Shown in pieces: positions 1 through 8,884 of a DNA stretch of 64,000 bases. Location of the stretch: assembly GCF_009360615.1 (NCBI RefSeq), contig NZ_SPEY01000042.1, positions 62,001-126,000 on the forward strand, given 5' to 3'. The stretch is from Comamonas sp. (lineage in GTDB: Bacteria > Pseudomonadota > Gammaproteobacteria > Burkholderiales > Burkholderiaceae_C). The notes under the pieces are model-generated. The model worked only from the letters and a program-made list of their open reading frames with translations. It made no database searches and had not been told where the DNA came from. Position 1 is the first letter of the stretch. Each line of letters opens with the position of its first letter. Made by a program: the position numbers and the translations under genes.

Positions 1-1
1 C

Positions 2-1102
2 CAACTGGGTGCGACCGTGATTTCCGAGGCCCTGGCCCGTGCCAAGGTGGGCAAGGACCAGGTCGGTGAAGTCATCATGGGCCAGGTACTGACCGCTGCC
101 GCCGGTCAGAATCCTGCGCGCCAGGCCATGATGGCGGCCGGCATTGCCAAGGAGACGCCGGCACTGACGATCAATGCCGTCTGCGGCTCCGGCCTCAAGG
201 CCGTGATGCTGGCGGCCCAGGCCGTGGCAACCGGCGATAGCGAAATCGTGGTTGCCGGCGGTCAGGAGAACATGAGCCTGTCCCCCCATGCCGTTCCCAA
301 CTCTCGCGACGGCCAGCGCATGGGCGACTGGAAGATGGTGGACACCATGATCGTGGACGGTCTCTGGGACGTCTACAACCAATACCACATGGGCATCACT
401 GCCGAAAACGTGGCCAAGGAAAAAAACGTCAGCCGGGCACAGCAGGATGCGCTGGCGCTGGCCAGTCAGCAAAAGGCAGCAGCTGCGCAGGATGCCGGCA
501 AGTTCAAGGACGAAATCGTTCCGGTGAGCATTCCCCAGCGCAAGGGGGATCCCATCGTCTTCGACAGCGACGAATTCATCAACCGCAAGTCCAATGCCGA
601 GGTGCTGGCGACCCTCAAGCCCGCATTCGACAAGGCGGGTTCGGTGACTGCGGGCAATGCATCCGGACTGAACGACGGCGCTGCGGCCGTGGTGGTCATG
701 ACGGCGGCCAAGGCCAAGGCGCTGGGCCTCAAGCCTCTGGCCAAGATCGTGTCTTATGCCACCAGCGGCCTGGCTCCGGAGGTCATGGGTCTGGGCCCTG
801 TCTACGCCACGCGCAAGGCGCTGGATCGCGCCGGCTGGAAGGCTTCCGATGTGGACCTGTTCGAGCTCAATGAAGCCTTCGCCGCGCAGGCTTGCGCGGT
901 GAACCAGGATCTCGGTATCGACACTGCCAAGGTCAACGTCAACGGTGGAGCGATCGCCATCGGTCACCCCATCGGTGCATCGGGCTGCCGCATTCTGGTG
1001 ACACTGCTGCATGAAATGAAGCGCAGCGGTGCCAGGAAGGGTCTGGCAGGCCTGTGCATCGGCGGTGGCATGGGTGTTGCCATGGCTGTGGAAGCCTGCT
1101 GA
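2..1102 (+). CDS. phaA: acetyl-CoA C-acetyltransferase (beta-ketothiolase), 5' truncated by window edge
   Basis: Condenses two acetyl-CoA to acetoacetyl-CoA, the first step of polyhydroxybutyrate synthesis, in the cytoplasm. The reading frame is open from the first bases, and 366 residues are visible. Compared with Cupriavidus PhaA (about 393 residues) roughly 27 N-terminal residues lie outside the window, so the first visible ATG at 17 is not the start. Thiolase signatures are intact: the nucleophile cysteine in [11 protein letters not shown], the [16 protein letters not shown] histidine motif and the C-terminal CIGGGMG cysteine. The string [14 protein letters not shown] also matches PHB thiolases. 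phaB follows on the same strand after 260 bp, a gap large enough for its own promoter. A degradative thiolase role is possible, but the pairing with phaB favours biosynthesis. Confidence 0.95.
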   Translation, partial: QLGATVISEALARAKVGKDQVGEVIMGQVLTAAAGQNPARQAMMAAGIAKETPALTINAVCGSGLKAVMLAAQAVATGDSEIVVAGGQENMSLSPHAVPNSRDGQRMGDWKMVDTMIVDGLWDVYNQYHMGITAENVAKEKNVSRAQQDALALASQQKAAAAQDAGKFKDEIVPVSIPQRKGDPIVFDSDEFINRKSNAEVLATLKPAFDKAGSVTAGNASGLNDGAAAVVVMTAAKAKALGLKPLAKIVSYATSGLAPEVMGLGPVYATRKALDRAGWKASDVDLFELNEAFAAQACAVNQDLGIDTAKVNVNGGAIAIGHPIGASGCRILVTLLHEMKRSGARKGLAGLCIGGGMGVAMAVEAC

Positions 1103-1362
1103 GGCGTGAAGATTGCAGACCGCTCCGGTGCTCCTGAAGACCGGAGTGGTCTGGGAAGCCTGCTGAAGCCTGCCCTCCATCGACCCTAGGGAAGATCACG
1201 AGGTAAACCACGGTGAAAGCGGGCTCATTCGGACCTGCTCGATTGCATACTGGCAGGGCCAGCGTGCAGGGTGTGTGGCGTTCAAAGCGATAAGCCCTGA
1301 CCAAGAGTGCTTATCGTTGATAGTGTGATCGTGAAATAACCATTGATTGACAGGAGAGATGA

Positions 1363-2100
1363 ATGGGTCAGAAAGTAGCGTACGTCACGGGGGGCATGGG
1401 CGGTATCGGTACCGCGATCTGCCAGCGTTTGCACAAGGATGGCTTCAAGGTGATCGCGGGCTGCGGACCATCGCGCGACTACCGCAAGTGGCTGGACGAG
1501 CAGGCGCAATTGGGTTACACGTTTTATGCCTCGGTCGGCAATGTGGGGGATTGGGAATCCACCGTCGAAGCCTTCAATCAGACCAAGGCAGAGCACGGCA
1601 ACATCGACGTGCTGGTGAACAACGCGGGCATCACTCGCGACCGCATGTTCGTCAAGATGACGCCGGATGACTGGAAGTCGGTGATCGAAACCAATCTCAA
1701 CTCGATGTTCAACGTCACCAAGCAGGTGGTGGGAGACATGGTGGAAAAAGGCTGGGGCCGAATCATCAACATCAGCTCGGTCAACGGTGCAAAGGGCCAG
1801 GCCGGTCAGACCAATTACTCGGCTGCCAAGGCCGGCATGCATGGCTTCACCATGGCGCTGGCGCAAGAACTGGCCGCCAAGGGTGTGACCGTGAATACGG
1901 TCAGCCCTGGCTATATTGGCACCGATATGGTCAAGGCCATTCGTCCCGATGTGCTTGAGAAGATCGTTGCGGGCGTGCCCGTCAAGCGTCTGGGCGAGCC
2001 CTCGGAGATTGCCTCCATCATTGCCTGGCTGGCTTCGGAAGAGGGCAGCTATTCCACCGGCGCTGACTTTGCCGTCAACGGCGGCCTGCACATGCACTAG
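1363..2100 (+). CDS. phaB: acetoacetyl-CoA reductase (NADPH), PHB synthesis
   Basis: Reduces acetoacetyl-CoA to (R)-3-hydroxybutyryl-CoA for PHB polymerisation. It is a 245-residue short-chain dehydrogenase of the usual PhaB length. The dinucleotide-binding glycine motif GGMGGIG lies at residues 10-16, NNAGI near 86-90, the catalytic serine in NISSVNG (about 138-139), and Tyr152 and Lys156 in NYSAAKAG. Resemblance to Cupriavidus PhaB runs end to end, including the terminal GGLHM. The ATG at 1363 has a purine-rich CAGGAGAG ribosome site 5 to 12 bases upstream. No phaC is in the window. A strong terminator follows directly. Confidence 0.96.
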   Translation: MGQKVAYVTGGMGGIGTAICQRLHKDGFKVIAGCGPSRDYRKWLDEQAQLGYTFYASVGNVGDWESTVEAFNQTKAEHGNIDVLVNNAGITRDRMFVKMTPDDWKSVIETNLNSMFNVTKQVVGDMVEKGWGRIINISSVNGAKGQAGQTNYSAAKAGMHGFTMALAQELAAKGVTVNTVSPGYIGTDMVKAIRPDVLEKIVAGVPVKRLGEPSEIASIIAWLASEEGSYSTGADFAVNGGLHMH

Positions 2101-2119
2101 GCCTGTTCGGGCATTCAGC

Positions 2120-2144
2120 AAAAAGGAGCTCAGGCTCCTTTTTT
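2120..2144 (+). terminator. rho-independent terminator after phaB
   Basis: The stem AAAAAGGAGC pairs with GCTCCTTTTT around a TCAG loop and ends in a T run, 20 bases after the phaB stop. This is a classic intrinsic terminator. Confidence 0.9.
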
Positions 2145-2198
2145 CATGCCCATTGTCTTTTCGCGCACCGGTGGCGCTTGGGCTTGCCTGGAAATGAC

Positions 2199-2229
2199 AA
2201 AACCCGCAGAAATCGTTCATGCGGGTTTT
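2199..2229 (-). terminator. terminator-like hairpin at end of the minus-strand small-ORF transcript
   Basis: AAAACCCGC pairs with GCGGGTTTT around a 13-base loop. Read on the minus strand it ends in TTTTG and lies about 140 bases past the stop of the 19-codon ORF, so it fits the end of the yheS/small-ORF transcript. The symmetric A/T flanks could also back up phaB termination. Confidence 0.7.
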
Positions 2230-2371
2230 GAGGATGGTGGGCCACTTCAGGGGTGGCTGATTGAGCGCGGGCAGAAGGCTTGCGGTTTCTTTGGCCCAAC
2301 TCTGCCGACTGCCTGGGCACCTGGCTGCAACACACTGCGCTTTGGTCTGCACAGTGCTGCGCGGCGAGCGC

Positions 2372-2431
2372 TTAGCGCTTGCGATCGCGTTCGTCTTCGG
2401 GCCAGATGGACATGATGTTCGTGGTTTGCAT
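2372..2431 (-). CDS. 19-residue mini-protein with WPxDxRDRKR motif (paralogue A)
   Basis: Function unknown and no family recognised. The complete product is MQTTNIMSIWPEDERDRKR followed by TAA. Support for translation: an ATG with AGGAGAGA five bases upstream, and the same C-terminal motif (Trp-Pro, acidic patch, Arg-Asp-Arg-Lys-Arg) as a second small ORF 95 bases upstream. The two share the peptide motif and the DNA string CGCGATCGCAAGCG but differ elsewhere, which suggests selection on the peptide end. It is too short for standard gene callers. It lies downstream of yheS on the same strand and is followed by a terminator-like hairpin. It could be a peptide signal, a regulatory leader or a small-protein effector; the sequence does not decide. 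Confidence 0.6.
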   Translation of the reverse strand: MQTTNIMSIWPEDERDRKR

Positions 2432-2526
2432 GGGAATCTCTCCTGTATGTCTGTTTAACGCCTGATGGATTCAGCCCGTTGACAGCTTTTGGGAAAATTT
2501 TTAACTGTTCTTTTATCCAGTGGTCA

Positions 2527-2649
2527 TCAGGCAGCGAATGCGGGGGCACGCTTGCGATCGCGATCGTCCCAAGGCCAGGCCATCAGAGACATAGCGGCTG
2601 CCGCCTTTACGGGCTGGGCTTTGGCGGTGTCGGTAACAGTGGTGGTCAT
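2527..2649 (-). CDS. 40-residue mini-protein with WPxDxRDRKR motif (paralogue B)
   Basis: Function unknown. The predicted 40-residue product starts MTTTVTDTAKAQPVKAAAAM and carries AWPWDDRDRKR at residues 24-34, then a short Ala-rich tail. The ATG at 2649 has an AAGGAGTG-like ribosome site at good spacing. It matches the smaller ORF downstream at WP, D and RDRKR (8 of 10 positions, the other two being E/W and E/D). There is no signal peptide or membrane segment; the N-terminal half is probably unstructured and the C-terminal motif strongly basic. The tandem arrangement, a separate ribosome site for each and a terminator downstream argue for real genes rather than chance frames. Detection by proteomics or ribosome profiling would settle this. 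Confidence 0.62.
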   Translation of the reverse strand: MTTTVTDTAKAQPVKAAAAMSLMAWPWDDRDRKRAPAFAA

Positions 2650-2826
2650 TGCAGTTCACTCCTTTGCCTGTACAACGCCTGGCCTGAACTGCAGGTTGAC
2701 AAGAAGCTGAATCAACAGCGCAAGAAAATGCAACGCACGTTTGCTGATGTTGTCAGTTGCGGGGAGCGATTCGCTGTGAAGGGCGCCCTGCCAGGGCGGG
2801 TCAATGACAGGGCTCGCTTATCGCGC

Positions 2827-4872
2827 TCAGCAGGTTTCGATGCTCAGGGCTTCGATGTGCTCCGAAAGCTCCAGCCAGCGCTCCTCCAGCTGATCGATTT
2901 CAGCGTTGACGGCACTGAGTTGCTTGCCCGCTTCCACGATATCCCCACCGGACAGGCCGGGCGTGGCCAGCTTTTCTTCCAGCGCGCTGCGCTGGGCATT
3001 GAGCTGGGGCAGTGTCCTGTCGATCTGTTCCAGCTCTTTCCTGTAAGGCTTGGTCTTTTCGGCCAGTTGCTGGCGGGCTGCTGCAGCCAGGCGTCGGGCT
3101 TCCCGCGGGTCGGCTGCCTCAGTGAGGGTTTCTGTTTTCAGAGCATCAGGCGCTTTCTTGGCGGCGGGTTCCGGCGTATTTGGCTTGAAACCTTCCGGAG
3201 CCTGCACCGCTGGCGTGCTCGCGGCCTGCTGTTCGGCATTGCGCGCTTCTTCACGCAGCCGCTTGGACTCTTCCAGCAGATAGCGCTGGTAATCGTCCAG
3301 GTCGCCATCGAAGGGGCCGACAACGCCGCGGCCCACCATCCAGAAGTCCTCGCACACGGCGCGCAGCAGGTGGCGGTCGTGCGAGACCAGCATCACGGTG
3401 CCGTCAAAGTCATTGAGCGCCATGGCCAGTGCTTCGCGTGTCGCCAGGTCCAGGTGGTTGGTAGGCTCGTCCAGCAGCAGCAGATTGGGGCGTTGCCAGA
3501 CGATCATGGCCAGCACCAGGCGGGCTTTTTCGCCGCCGCTCATGCTGCCCACGGATTGCTTGACCATGTCGCCGCTGAAATTGAAGGTGCCCAGCCAGTT
3601 GCGCAAGTCCTGTTCGCGGCTGGCGGCGGGTGCGGCCGCACCCAGTTCCTTGGCCAGACGGATCATATGTTCCAGCGGGTTTTCGCCGGGGCGCAGCACA
3701 TCCAGTTCCTGCTGGGCAAAGTAGCCGATATTCAGGCCCTTGCCTTCGGTGACGGTTCCGGCCAATGTCTTCATCTCGCGGGCGATGGTCTTGACCAGGG
3801 TCGATTTACCCTGGCCGTTGGCGCCCAGAATGCCGATGCGTTGACCTGCCAGCACGGAGCGGTTCACGCCCCGCAGGATGGTGGTCTGGTGGCCGGCTTC
3901 GTCCTCATAGCCAAAGCTGGCATCGGTGATCGCCAGCATGGGATTGGGCAGGTTGGCCGGTTCCTTGAATTCGAAGGTGAACTCGGCCTCTGCCAGCACC
4001 GGACCGATCTTTTCCATGCGCTCAAGTTGCTTGACACGGCTTTGTGCCTGCTTGGCCTTGCTCGCCTTGGCCTTGAAGCGGTCAATGAACTTCTGCAGAT
4101 GCGCCATTTTTTCCTGCTGCTTGGCGAAGCTGGCTGCTTGAAGCTCCAGCTGCTGGGCGCGCAGCTCTTCAAAGCGCGAGTAATTGCCGCCGTAGCGATG
4201 GATCTGTCCGCCCTGAATCTGCAGGGTCACGTTGGTGATGGCGTCCAGAAACTCGCGGTCGTGGCTGATGACGATCATCGTGCCGCTGTAGCGCTTGAGC
4301 CAGGCTTCCAGCCAGACCAGGGCGTCCAGGTCCAGGTGGTTGGTGGGTTCGTCCAGGAGCAGGAGATCGCTGGGAGCCATCAATGCACGGGCCAGCTGCA
4401 GGCGCATGCGCCAGCCGCCCGAGAAGCTGTTGACGGGCTGATCCAGCTCGGAGACCTTGAATCCCAGACCGAGAATCAGGGCTTGTGCGCGCGATTCAGC
4501 ATCGTGCGCACCGGCATCTGCCAGATCCACGTGGGCCTGGGCGATTTCCATGCCATCGCCGGAAGCTTCGGCGGCCGCCAACCGGGCGTTCAGCTCGGCC
4601 AGGCGTGTGTCGCCATCCAGTACGAACCGGGTGGCAGATTCGTCGGTTTCCGGCATGTGCTGTGCCACCTGTGCCATGCGCCACTGGGGAGGGATGAAGA
4701 AATCACCGCCGTCTTCGCTGATGCTTCCATTGAGCAGGGCAAACAGGCTGGATTTGCCGGCACCGTTGCGGCCGACAAGGCCGACGGACTCTCCCGGGTT
4801 GATGGTGGTGCTGACTTGGTCGAGCAGGACTTTGGTGCCGCGGCGCAGCGTGATGTTCTTGAGACTGATCAT
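2827..4872 (-). CDS. yheS: ABC-F family ATPase, YheS type
   Basis: Soluble twin-ATPase of the ABC-F group, whose members act on the ribosome E site rather than in transport. At 681 residues it is a little longer than E. coli YheS (about 637). In order: first Walker A GRNGAGKSS near residue 35, signature FSGGWRMRLQ, LLLDEPTNHLDLDA with the linker RFKAKASKAKQAQSRVKQLE, second Walker A GANGQGKST near 345, signature SGGEKARLVLA and LLLDEPTNHLDL. The C-terminal 80 residues are a charged coiled coil like the Uup tail. The start in MISLKNITLRRG matches the YheS N-terminus. It is convergent with phaB, and the two mini-ORFs lie 180-500 bp downstream. The assignment to YheS over Uup rests on the N-terminal and linker resemblance. 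Confidence 0.92.
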   Translation of the reverse strand: MISLKNITLRRGTKVLLDQVSTTINPGESVGLVGRNGAGKSSLFALLNGSISEDGGDFFIPPQWRMAQVAQHMPETDESATRFVLDGDTRLAELNARLAAAEASGDGMEIAQAHVDLADAGAHDAESRAQALILGLGFKVSELDQPVNSFSGGWRMRLQLARALMAPSDLLLLDEPTNHLDLDALVWLEAWLKRYSGTMIVISHDREFLDAITNVTLQIQGGQIHRYGGNYSRFEELRAQQLELQAASFAKQQEKMAHLQKFIDRFKAKASKAKQAQSRVKQLERMEKIGPVLAEAEFTFEFKEPANLPNPMLAITDASFGYEDEAGHQTTILRGVNRSVLAGQRIGILGANGQGKSTLVKTIAREMKTLAGTVTEGKGLNIGYFAQQELDVLRPGENPLEHMIRLAKELGAAAPAASREQDLRNWLGTFNFSGDMVKQSVGSMSGGEKARLVLAMIVWQRPNLLLLDEPTNHLDLATREALAMALNDFDGTVMLVSHDRHLLRAVCEDFWMVGRGVVGPFDGDLDDYQRYLLEESKRLREEARNAEQQAASTPAVQAPEGFKPNTPEPAAKKAPDALKTETLTEAADPREARRLAAAARQQLAEKTKPYRKELEQIDRTLPQLNAQRSALEEKLATPGLSGGDIVEAGKQLSAVNAEIDQLEERWLELSEHIEALSIETC

Positions 4873-4971
4873 GACTGGAGCCGATTATCCGCGAATGCCC
4901 GCAGCCTCAGGAGCATGCGGGAATGAGCAGGCGGCAGCGGCGCCCCGGGTACGGCGGCTCAGTCGGAGTCG

Positions 4972-5985
4972 TCATACCGCTTGAAGGCCTATGCGCTTCA
5001 TCATGGTTTCGGTGAATTTCAGCTCGTGCTCGAATGCCTGCGTATAGGCTGCAGAGTCCAGAATCTGTACCTTGCCGCCATCCATCTCCAGCATCTGACG
5101 CACCTTGGGCTGGCTCAGCACCGCCTCCATGGCGTGGCGCAGCCTGGCGGTGACGGCTTGTGGCGTGTCCCTGGGCACGGACAGGCCGCCCCAGGAGCTC
5201 AGATGTACGTTCTTCACGCCGGTTTCCTCCAGCGTAGGGACCTGGGGCAGCTTGTCATTGCGCTGCTCGCCTGCGACTGCCAGGGGGGTCAGCCGGCCTG
5301 CCTGTACATGGGGGTAGGCGACGGAAAAGATGGGAGCCGCAAACACCACCTGCTGGCCCAGCACTGCGTTGACCAGATCGGATGCCCCCTTGTAGGGCAC
5401 GTGGGTGGCCTTGCTCTGCAGCGCCGACAGAAGCAGTTCCACCCCCAGGTGCGAGGGCGTACCCACGCCGCCAGAGGCGTAGTCGATATCGCGGGATTTG
5501 CTGGCGGCGACCAGGTCGGCCAGGCTGCGCAGTCCGGATGCGGGGTGGACGACCAGCAGAATGTCCGATCGGGATACACCCATGACGTGCCTGAAATCCC
5601 GGAATACCTCGAACCCCGGGTTCTTGTACATGCGCATGGCGGCAGCCATGGGTGAGCCAGAATACAGCAGCGTGTAGCCGTCTGCGCGCGCGCGCGCGAC
5701 CTGGCGCGCACCGATGTTGCCGCCTGCGCCGGGCCGGTTCTCGACCACCACAGGCTGGCCCAGTTGCTGGCTCAGCGCTTCGGAGACGATGCGTGCAGCA
5801 TTGTCCGGACCGGTCCCTGCCATATAGGGAACCACCCATTTGATGGGGCGGATGGGCCAGCTCTGGGCCTGGGCGTGCAGACCGACAGCGCCCAGGCCTG
5901 CGGCGCCCAGACGGGCGCCAGCCATGCGCAGCCAAGCGCGGCGCTCGCTGTTGCTGGCAGAGGGGTTCAAGGATTGCGTGCTCAT
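4972..5985 (-). CDS. Bug-family (tripartite tricarboxylate) substrate-binding protein
   Basis: Periplasmic solute-binding protein of the Bug/TctC family, 337 residues. The N-terminus carries a twin-arginine-like SERRAWLRMAG motif followed by a hydrophobic Ala/Gly/Leu stretch and an AQA-type cleavage site, so Tat export is possible. The family core is clear: PIKWVVPY near the start of the mature protein, VVVENRPGAGGNIGA and the later HVPYKGASDLVNAVLG. It is the last gene of a three-gene operon after an acyl-CoA ligase and an acyl-CoA dehydrogenase, with 39 bases after the latter. By context it captures a carboxylate that the ligase then activates. No membrane TctAB genes lie nearby, which is common for Bug orphans. 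The ligand cannot be read from sequence. Confidence 0.88.
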   Translation of the reverse strand: MSTQSLNPSASNSERRAWLRMAGARLGAAGLGAVGLHAQAQSWPIRPIKWVVPYMAGTGPDNAARIVSEALSQQLGQPVVVENRPGAGGNIGARQVARARADGYTLLYSGSPMAAAMRMYKNPGFEVFRDFRHVMGVSRSDILLVVHPASGLRSLADLVAASKSRDIDYASGGVGTPSHLGVELLLSALQSKATHVPYKGASDLVNAVLGQQVVFAAPIFSVAYPHVQAGRLTPLAVAGEQRNDKLPQVPTLEETGVKNVHLSSWGGLSVPRDTPQAVTARLRHAMEAVLSQPKVRQMLEMDGGKVQILDSAAYTQAFEHELKFTETMMKRIGLQAV

Positions 5986-6024
5986 TGTGTCTCCTGGTTT
6001 TTTTGGCTGCCTGGTGATGTCCCG

Positions 6025-7245
6025 TCAGGGCATGAGCAGTTCCTTGGCAATGGTGTTGCGCTGGATCTCGCTGGTGCCGGTGAGCACACGGTACATACGC
6101 AGCATGCGGAACAGAAACTCGACCCGGCGGCCCTGGACAATGCCTTCACCGCCGTGGATCTGCACAGCATGATCGGCGATGGCAAAGGCTTTTTCCGAGC
6201 AGAACAGCTTGCTCATCGAGGCCTGGGCGCGTGCATCAATGCCTGCATCCAGCGCGCGGGCGGTCTGGATCATCAGCGCGCGGGCGGCCGTCCAGTCGGT
6301 AGCCATATCGGCAAGCATGTGCTGTATGGACTGGAACTGGGCAATGCTGCGGCCAAACTGCTGACGGCTCAGCGCATAGTCGCGCGCATCGCGCAGCGCG
6401 CATTCGGCCAGGCCCAGCATGGCAGGGCAGTGCAGCAGCCGATTGACGCTAATGCGTCCCAGCGCCAGGCCGAGGCCGCGGCCTGGCTCGCCAATCAGCT
6501 GCGCCACGGGGACGCGCACGGCGTTCAGATGAATATCCCCGGTGTGGGACTGCCCGGCCATGGTCTTGTAGCCGCTGACCACTTCCACGCCGGGGGCAGT
6601 CAGGTCCACGAAGAAGGCGCTGATCTCCCGCTCGGTACTGCCCTCGGAGGCAGTGGACGCCATCAGCACTGCAAAGTCGGCAAACGGCGATCCGGAGATA
6701 AAGCGCTTGCGTCCGGTCAGCACATAGTGCGGGCCCTCGCGCACGGCCCTGGTTTGCAGAGCGCCAGCGTCTGATCCGGCCTGGGCTTCGGTCAGGGCGA
6801 AGCAGATGGCTTTCTCGGCGCGTGCCACGGGCAGGATGATCTGTTCCATCTGAGACGGCGTTGCCTTGCGCACCAGTGAGCCGATGCGCGGCGGGCCGCT
6901 GAGCTCGCCCAGCACATGGGGCGCAAACGGCGATCCGCTGGCATAGATGGCTTCCTTGATCAGCACCTGGTCGAGCACCGAGAGTTCCTCGCCGCCCAGG
7001 GCTCTGGGCAGCGTCATGCCGTAGAAGCCCAGCGCGCGCGAGCGCTTCCACACGTGTCGCAGCAGGTCCTTGTCGGCGCTGTTCTCATGGCTGATGTGGT
7101 GCTCGCGGGCCAGATCTGCCAGCTCGCCCTGCAGGAAATCCTGCAGGGCTGCGATCAGCTCGGCGGCACGTGGCGAGCCCTCGAACGGCATCGCCAGCAG
7201 GGCAGGGGTCTGGGATGCGGCGTGCATGGGGTCTTTGGCATTCAT
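6025..7245 (-). CDS. acyl-CoA dehydrogenase family flavoprotein lacking the usual catalytic Glu
   Basis: A 406-residue acyl-CoA dehydrogenase fold: N-terminal helical domain, the FAD/substrate segment CFALTEAQAGSDAGA, then RQQFGRSIAQFQSIQHMLADM and VQIHGGEGI of the C-terminal helical domain. These enzymes oxidise acyl-CoA to enoyl-CoA with FAD. At the place where most members read YEGTSEIQ, this protein reads VLTGTSEIQ, putting Thr where the catalytic Glu sits. The alternative helix-G position used by isovaleryl-CoA dehydrogenase also appears to be Asn (SVNRLLHC). It may therefore use another base or do different chemistry. Its start lies one base after the stop of the upstream ligase, so the two are translationally linked. 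The substrate is unknown. Confidence 0.88.
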   Translation of the reverse strand: MNAKDPMHAASQTPALLAMPFEGSPRAAELIAALQDFLQGELADLAREHHISHENSADKDLLRHVWKRSRALGFYGMTLPRALGGEELSVLDQVLIKEAIYASGSPFAPHVLGELSGPPRIGSLVRKATPSQMEQIILPVARAEKAICFALTEAQAGSDAGALQTRAVREGPHYVLTGRKRFISGSPFADFAVLMASTASEGSTEREISAFFVDLTAPGVEVVSGYKTMAGQSHTGDIHLNAVRVPVAQLIGEPGRGLGLALGRISVNRLLHCPAMLGLAECALRDARDYALSRQQFGRSIAQFQSIQHMLADMATDWTAARALMIQTARALDAGIDARAQASMSKLFCSEKAFAIADHAVQIHGGEGIVQGRRVEFLFRMLRMYRVLTGTSEIQRNTIAKELLMP

Positions 7246-7246
7246 C

Positions 7247-8884
7247 TCAGTTCACCTTTCGGCTGTGATTGATCCAGTAGGGTGCCTGTACGGTCTTGCG
7301 CATGACCTTGCCATTCGGGTTCTTGGGCAGTTGCTGCACAAACTCGAGATGGCGCGGTCGCTTGAAGCCGCCCAGGCGTTCTGCACAAAAGCGGCGGATG
7401 GCCTCTTGGAGGCCCTTGTCACCAGGCGTCTGCCCCTGCTTGAGCACGATGTGGGCCGCCACGGCTTCGCCCCATTTGTCGTCGGGGATGGCAAACACGC
7501 AGGCGTCCTGCACTGCTGCATGTTCGTTCAGCACGGCCTCCACTTCGGACGGGTAGACGTTGAAGCCGCCTGAGATGACCATGTCTTTCTTGCGGTCCAC
7601 GATGTACACAAAGCCCTGCTCGTCCACATGGGCCAGGTCGCCGGTGTGGTAGCGGCCGTGCTTCAGAACCTCTGCCGTCAGCTCTGGGGCGCGCCAGTAG
7701 CCTGCAAACACGTCGGCGCCGCTGACCACGATCTCGCCGACCTCGCCCGGGGGCATCGGCCGGCCTGCGTCATCGACCACTTCCACACACGATTCGAGAA
7801 AGGGCCGTCCGCAGGAGGACAGCAATTCGGGCCGGGCGGCGCGGGCGTAAAGATGGTCCTGCACGGTGAGCGCGCAGACGCCCGAGGTGGTCTCGCCCGC
7901 GCCATAGCCCTGGCTGAGCACGGGACCGAACACATCCATGGCCTGCAGGATGCGGGCCGGTGCCATGGGCGCGGCGCCATAGCCCAGGCGCATCAGGTCG
8001 GGCAGGGGGCGGTAGCGGCCTGCGGTTTCTGCCAGCAGCATACTGATCATGGTCGGCACCATGAAGGTATGTGTCACGCGCAGGCTGCGCATGTCCTGCA
8101 GAAAGCGAGCGGGCTCGAAACTGCTGAACAGATGCACGGTGGCGCCTGTGCACAGGGCCGGCATCAGCTGCATGCCCGACGCATGAGTGACTGGGCCGAC
8201 CAGGCCCAGGGTATGACCAGGCTGCATGCCCTCGCCGCGCATCAGGAACTTTCGCAGTTGGGCCAGGCGGTTGCCGAAGGTCTGCATGGCGGCCTTGAGC
8301 GTGCCCGAGGAGCCCGAGGTGTAATGCAGAACGGCCACCTCGTGCTCGTGAACGGAGACCGCTGAAAACTGGTCTGAAGCCTTTTCCAGTGACTGCTCAT
8401 AGCTATTAATTTCATTGTTGCCGAGTAGCATCAGCCGGACCTGCGGGTTGCGTAGCTGGGTGCGAAAGCTATCGGCACGTTCCGCTGTGGTGATGATGAC
8501 GGCTGCATCGCTGTTGTCGGCGATCTCGATCACTTCACGCGGCGAAAGACGGGCGTTGAACGGCGCCTTGACCAGAGCGGCCTTGTAGCAGGCCAGCTCG
8601 ATTTCTACGATTTCGGTGCAGTTGGGCAGGTAGATGCCGACGCGGTCGCCACGCTGCAGACCCTGAGCCAGCAAGGCATTGGCCAGGCGGTTGCTGCGCT
8701 GCTCCAGCGCGGCATAGCTGAGGTTCCTGCTGGCGCTGGTCACCGCAAGGTGGCCGGCATACAGTCGGCAGCAGCGCGCAACGAGCGCGCCGACATTGGA
8801 GACAGGGGTGCCAAGCGTTGGAGCACCCTCAATGATGTGAAGCGGGAGGCCGGGCAGGGAGGCTGCGGTCGAGGCAGTGATCAT
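7247..8884 (-). CDS. AMP-forming acyl-CoA synthetase
   Basis: Adenylate-forming ligase that activates a carboxylic acid with ATP and CoA. 545 residues from the ATG at 8884, chosen because CAGGA lies just upstream and the 22 extra residues of the longer frame do not look like the family. Motifs in order: P-loop-like YTSGSSGTLKAAM (ending AAM where the family usually has PKG), YGAGETTSG, YHTGDLAHVDEQGFVYIVDR, the hinge KKDMVISGGFNVYPSE, and the C-terminal catalytic lysine in PNGKVMRK. It is the first gene of the operon with the dehydrogenase and Bug protein, implying uptake, activation and beta-type oxidation of one acid. The LysR gene upstream on the same strand is a likely regulator. Confidence 0.9.
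   Translation of the reverse strand: MITASTAASLPGLPLHIIEGAPTLGTPVSNVGALVARCCRLYAGHLAVTSASRNLSYAALEQRSNRLANALLAQGLQRGDRVGIYLPNCTEIVEIELACYKAALVKAPFNARLSPREVIEIADNSDAAVIITTAERADSFRTQLRNPQVRLMLLGNNEINSYEQSLEKASDQFSAVSVHEHEVAVLHYTSGSSGTLKAAMQTFGNRLAQLRKFLMRGEGMQPGHTLGLVGPVTHASGMQLMPALCTGATVHLFSSFEPARFLQDMRSLRVTHTFMVPTMISMLLAETAGRYRPLPDLMRLGYGAAPMAPARILQAMDVFGPVLSQGYGAGETTSGVCALTVQDHLYARAARPELLSSCGRPFLESCVEVVDDAGRPMPPGEVGEIVVSGADVFAGYWRAPELTAEVLKHGRYHTGDLAHVDEQGFVYIVDRKKDMVISGGFNVYPSEVEAVLNEHAAVQDACVFAIPDDKWGEAVAAHIVLKQGQTPGDKGLQEAIRRFCAERLGGFKRPRHLEFVQQLPKNPNGKVMRKTVQAPYWINHSRKVN

Noticed and set aside
2479-4926. 815-codon plus-strand open frame
   Set aside because: Antisense to yheS; protein lacks family features and is a by-product of high GC3.
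5682-5704. Run of alternating GC (gcgcgcgcgcgcg) in the Bug gene
   Set aside because: Encodes an ARARA stretch in frame; short simple repeat, no sign of slippage or regulation.
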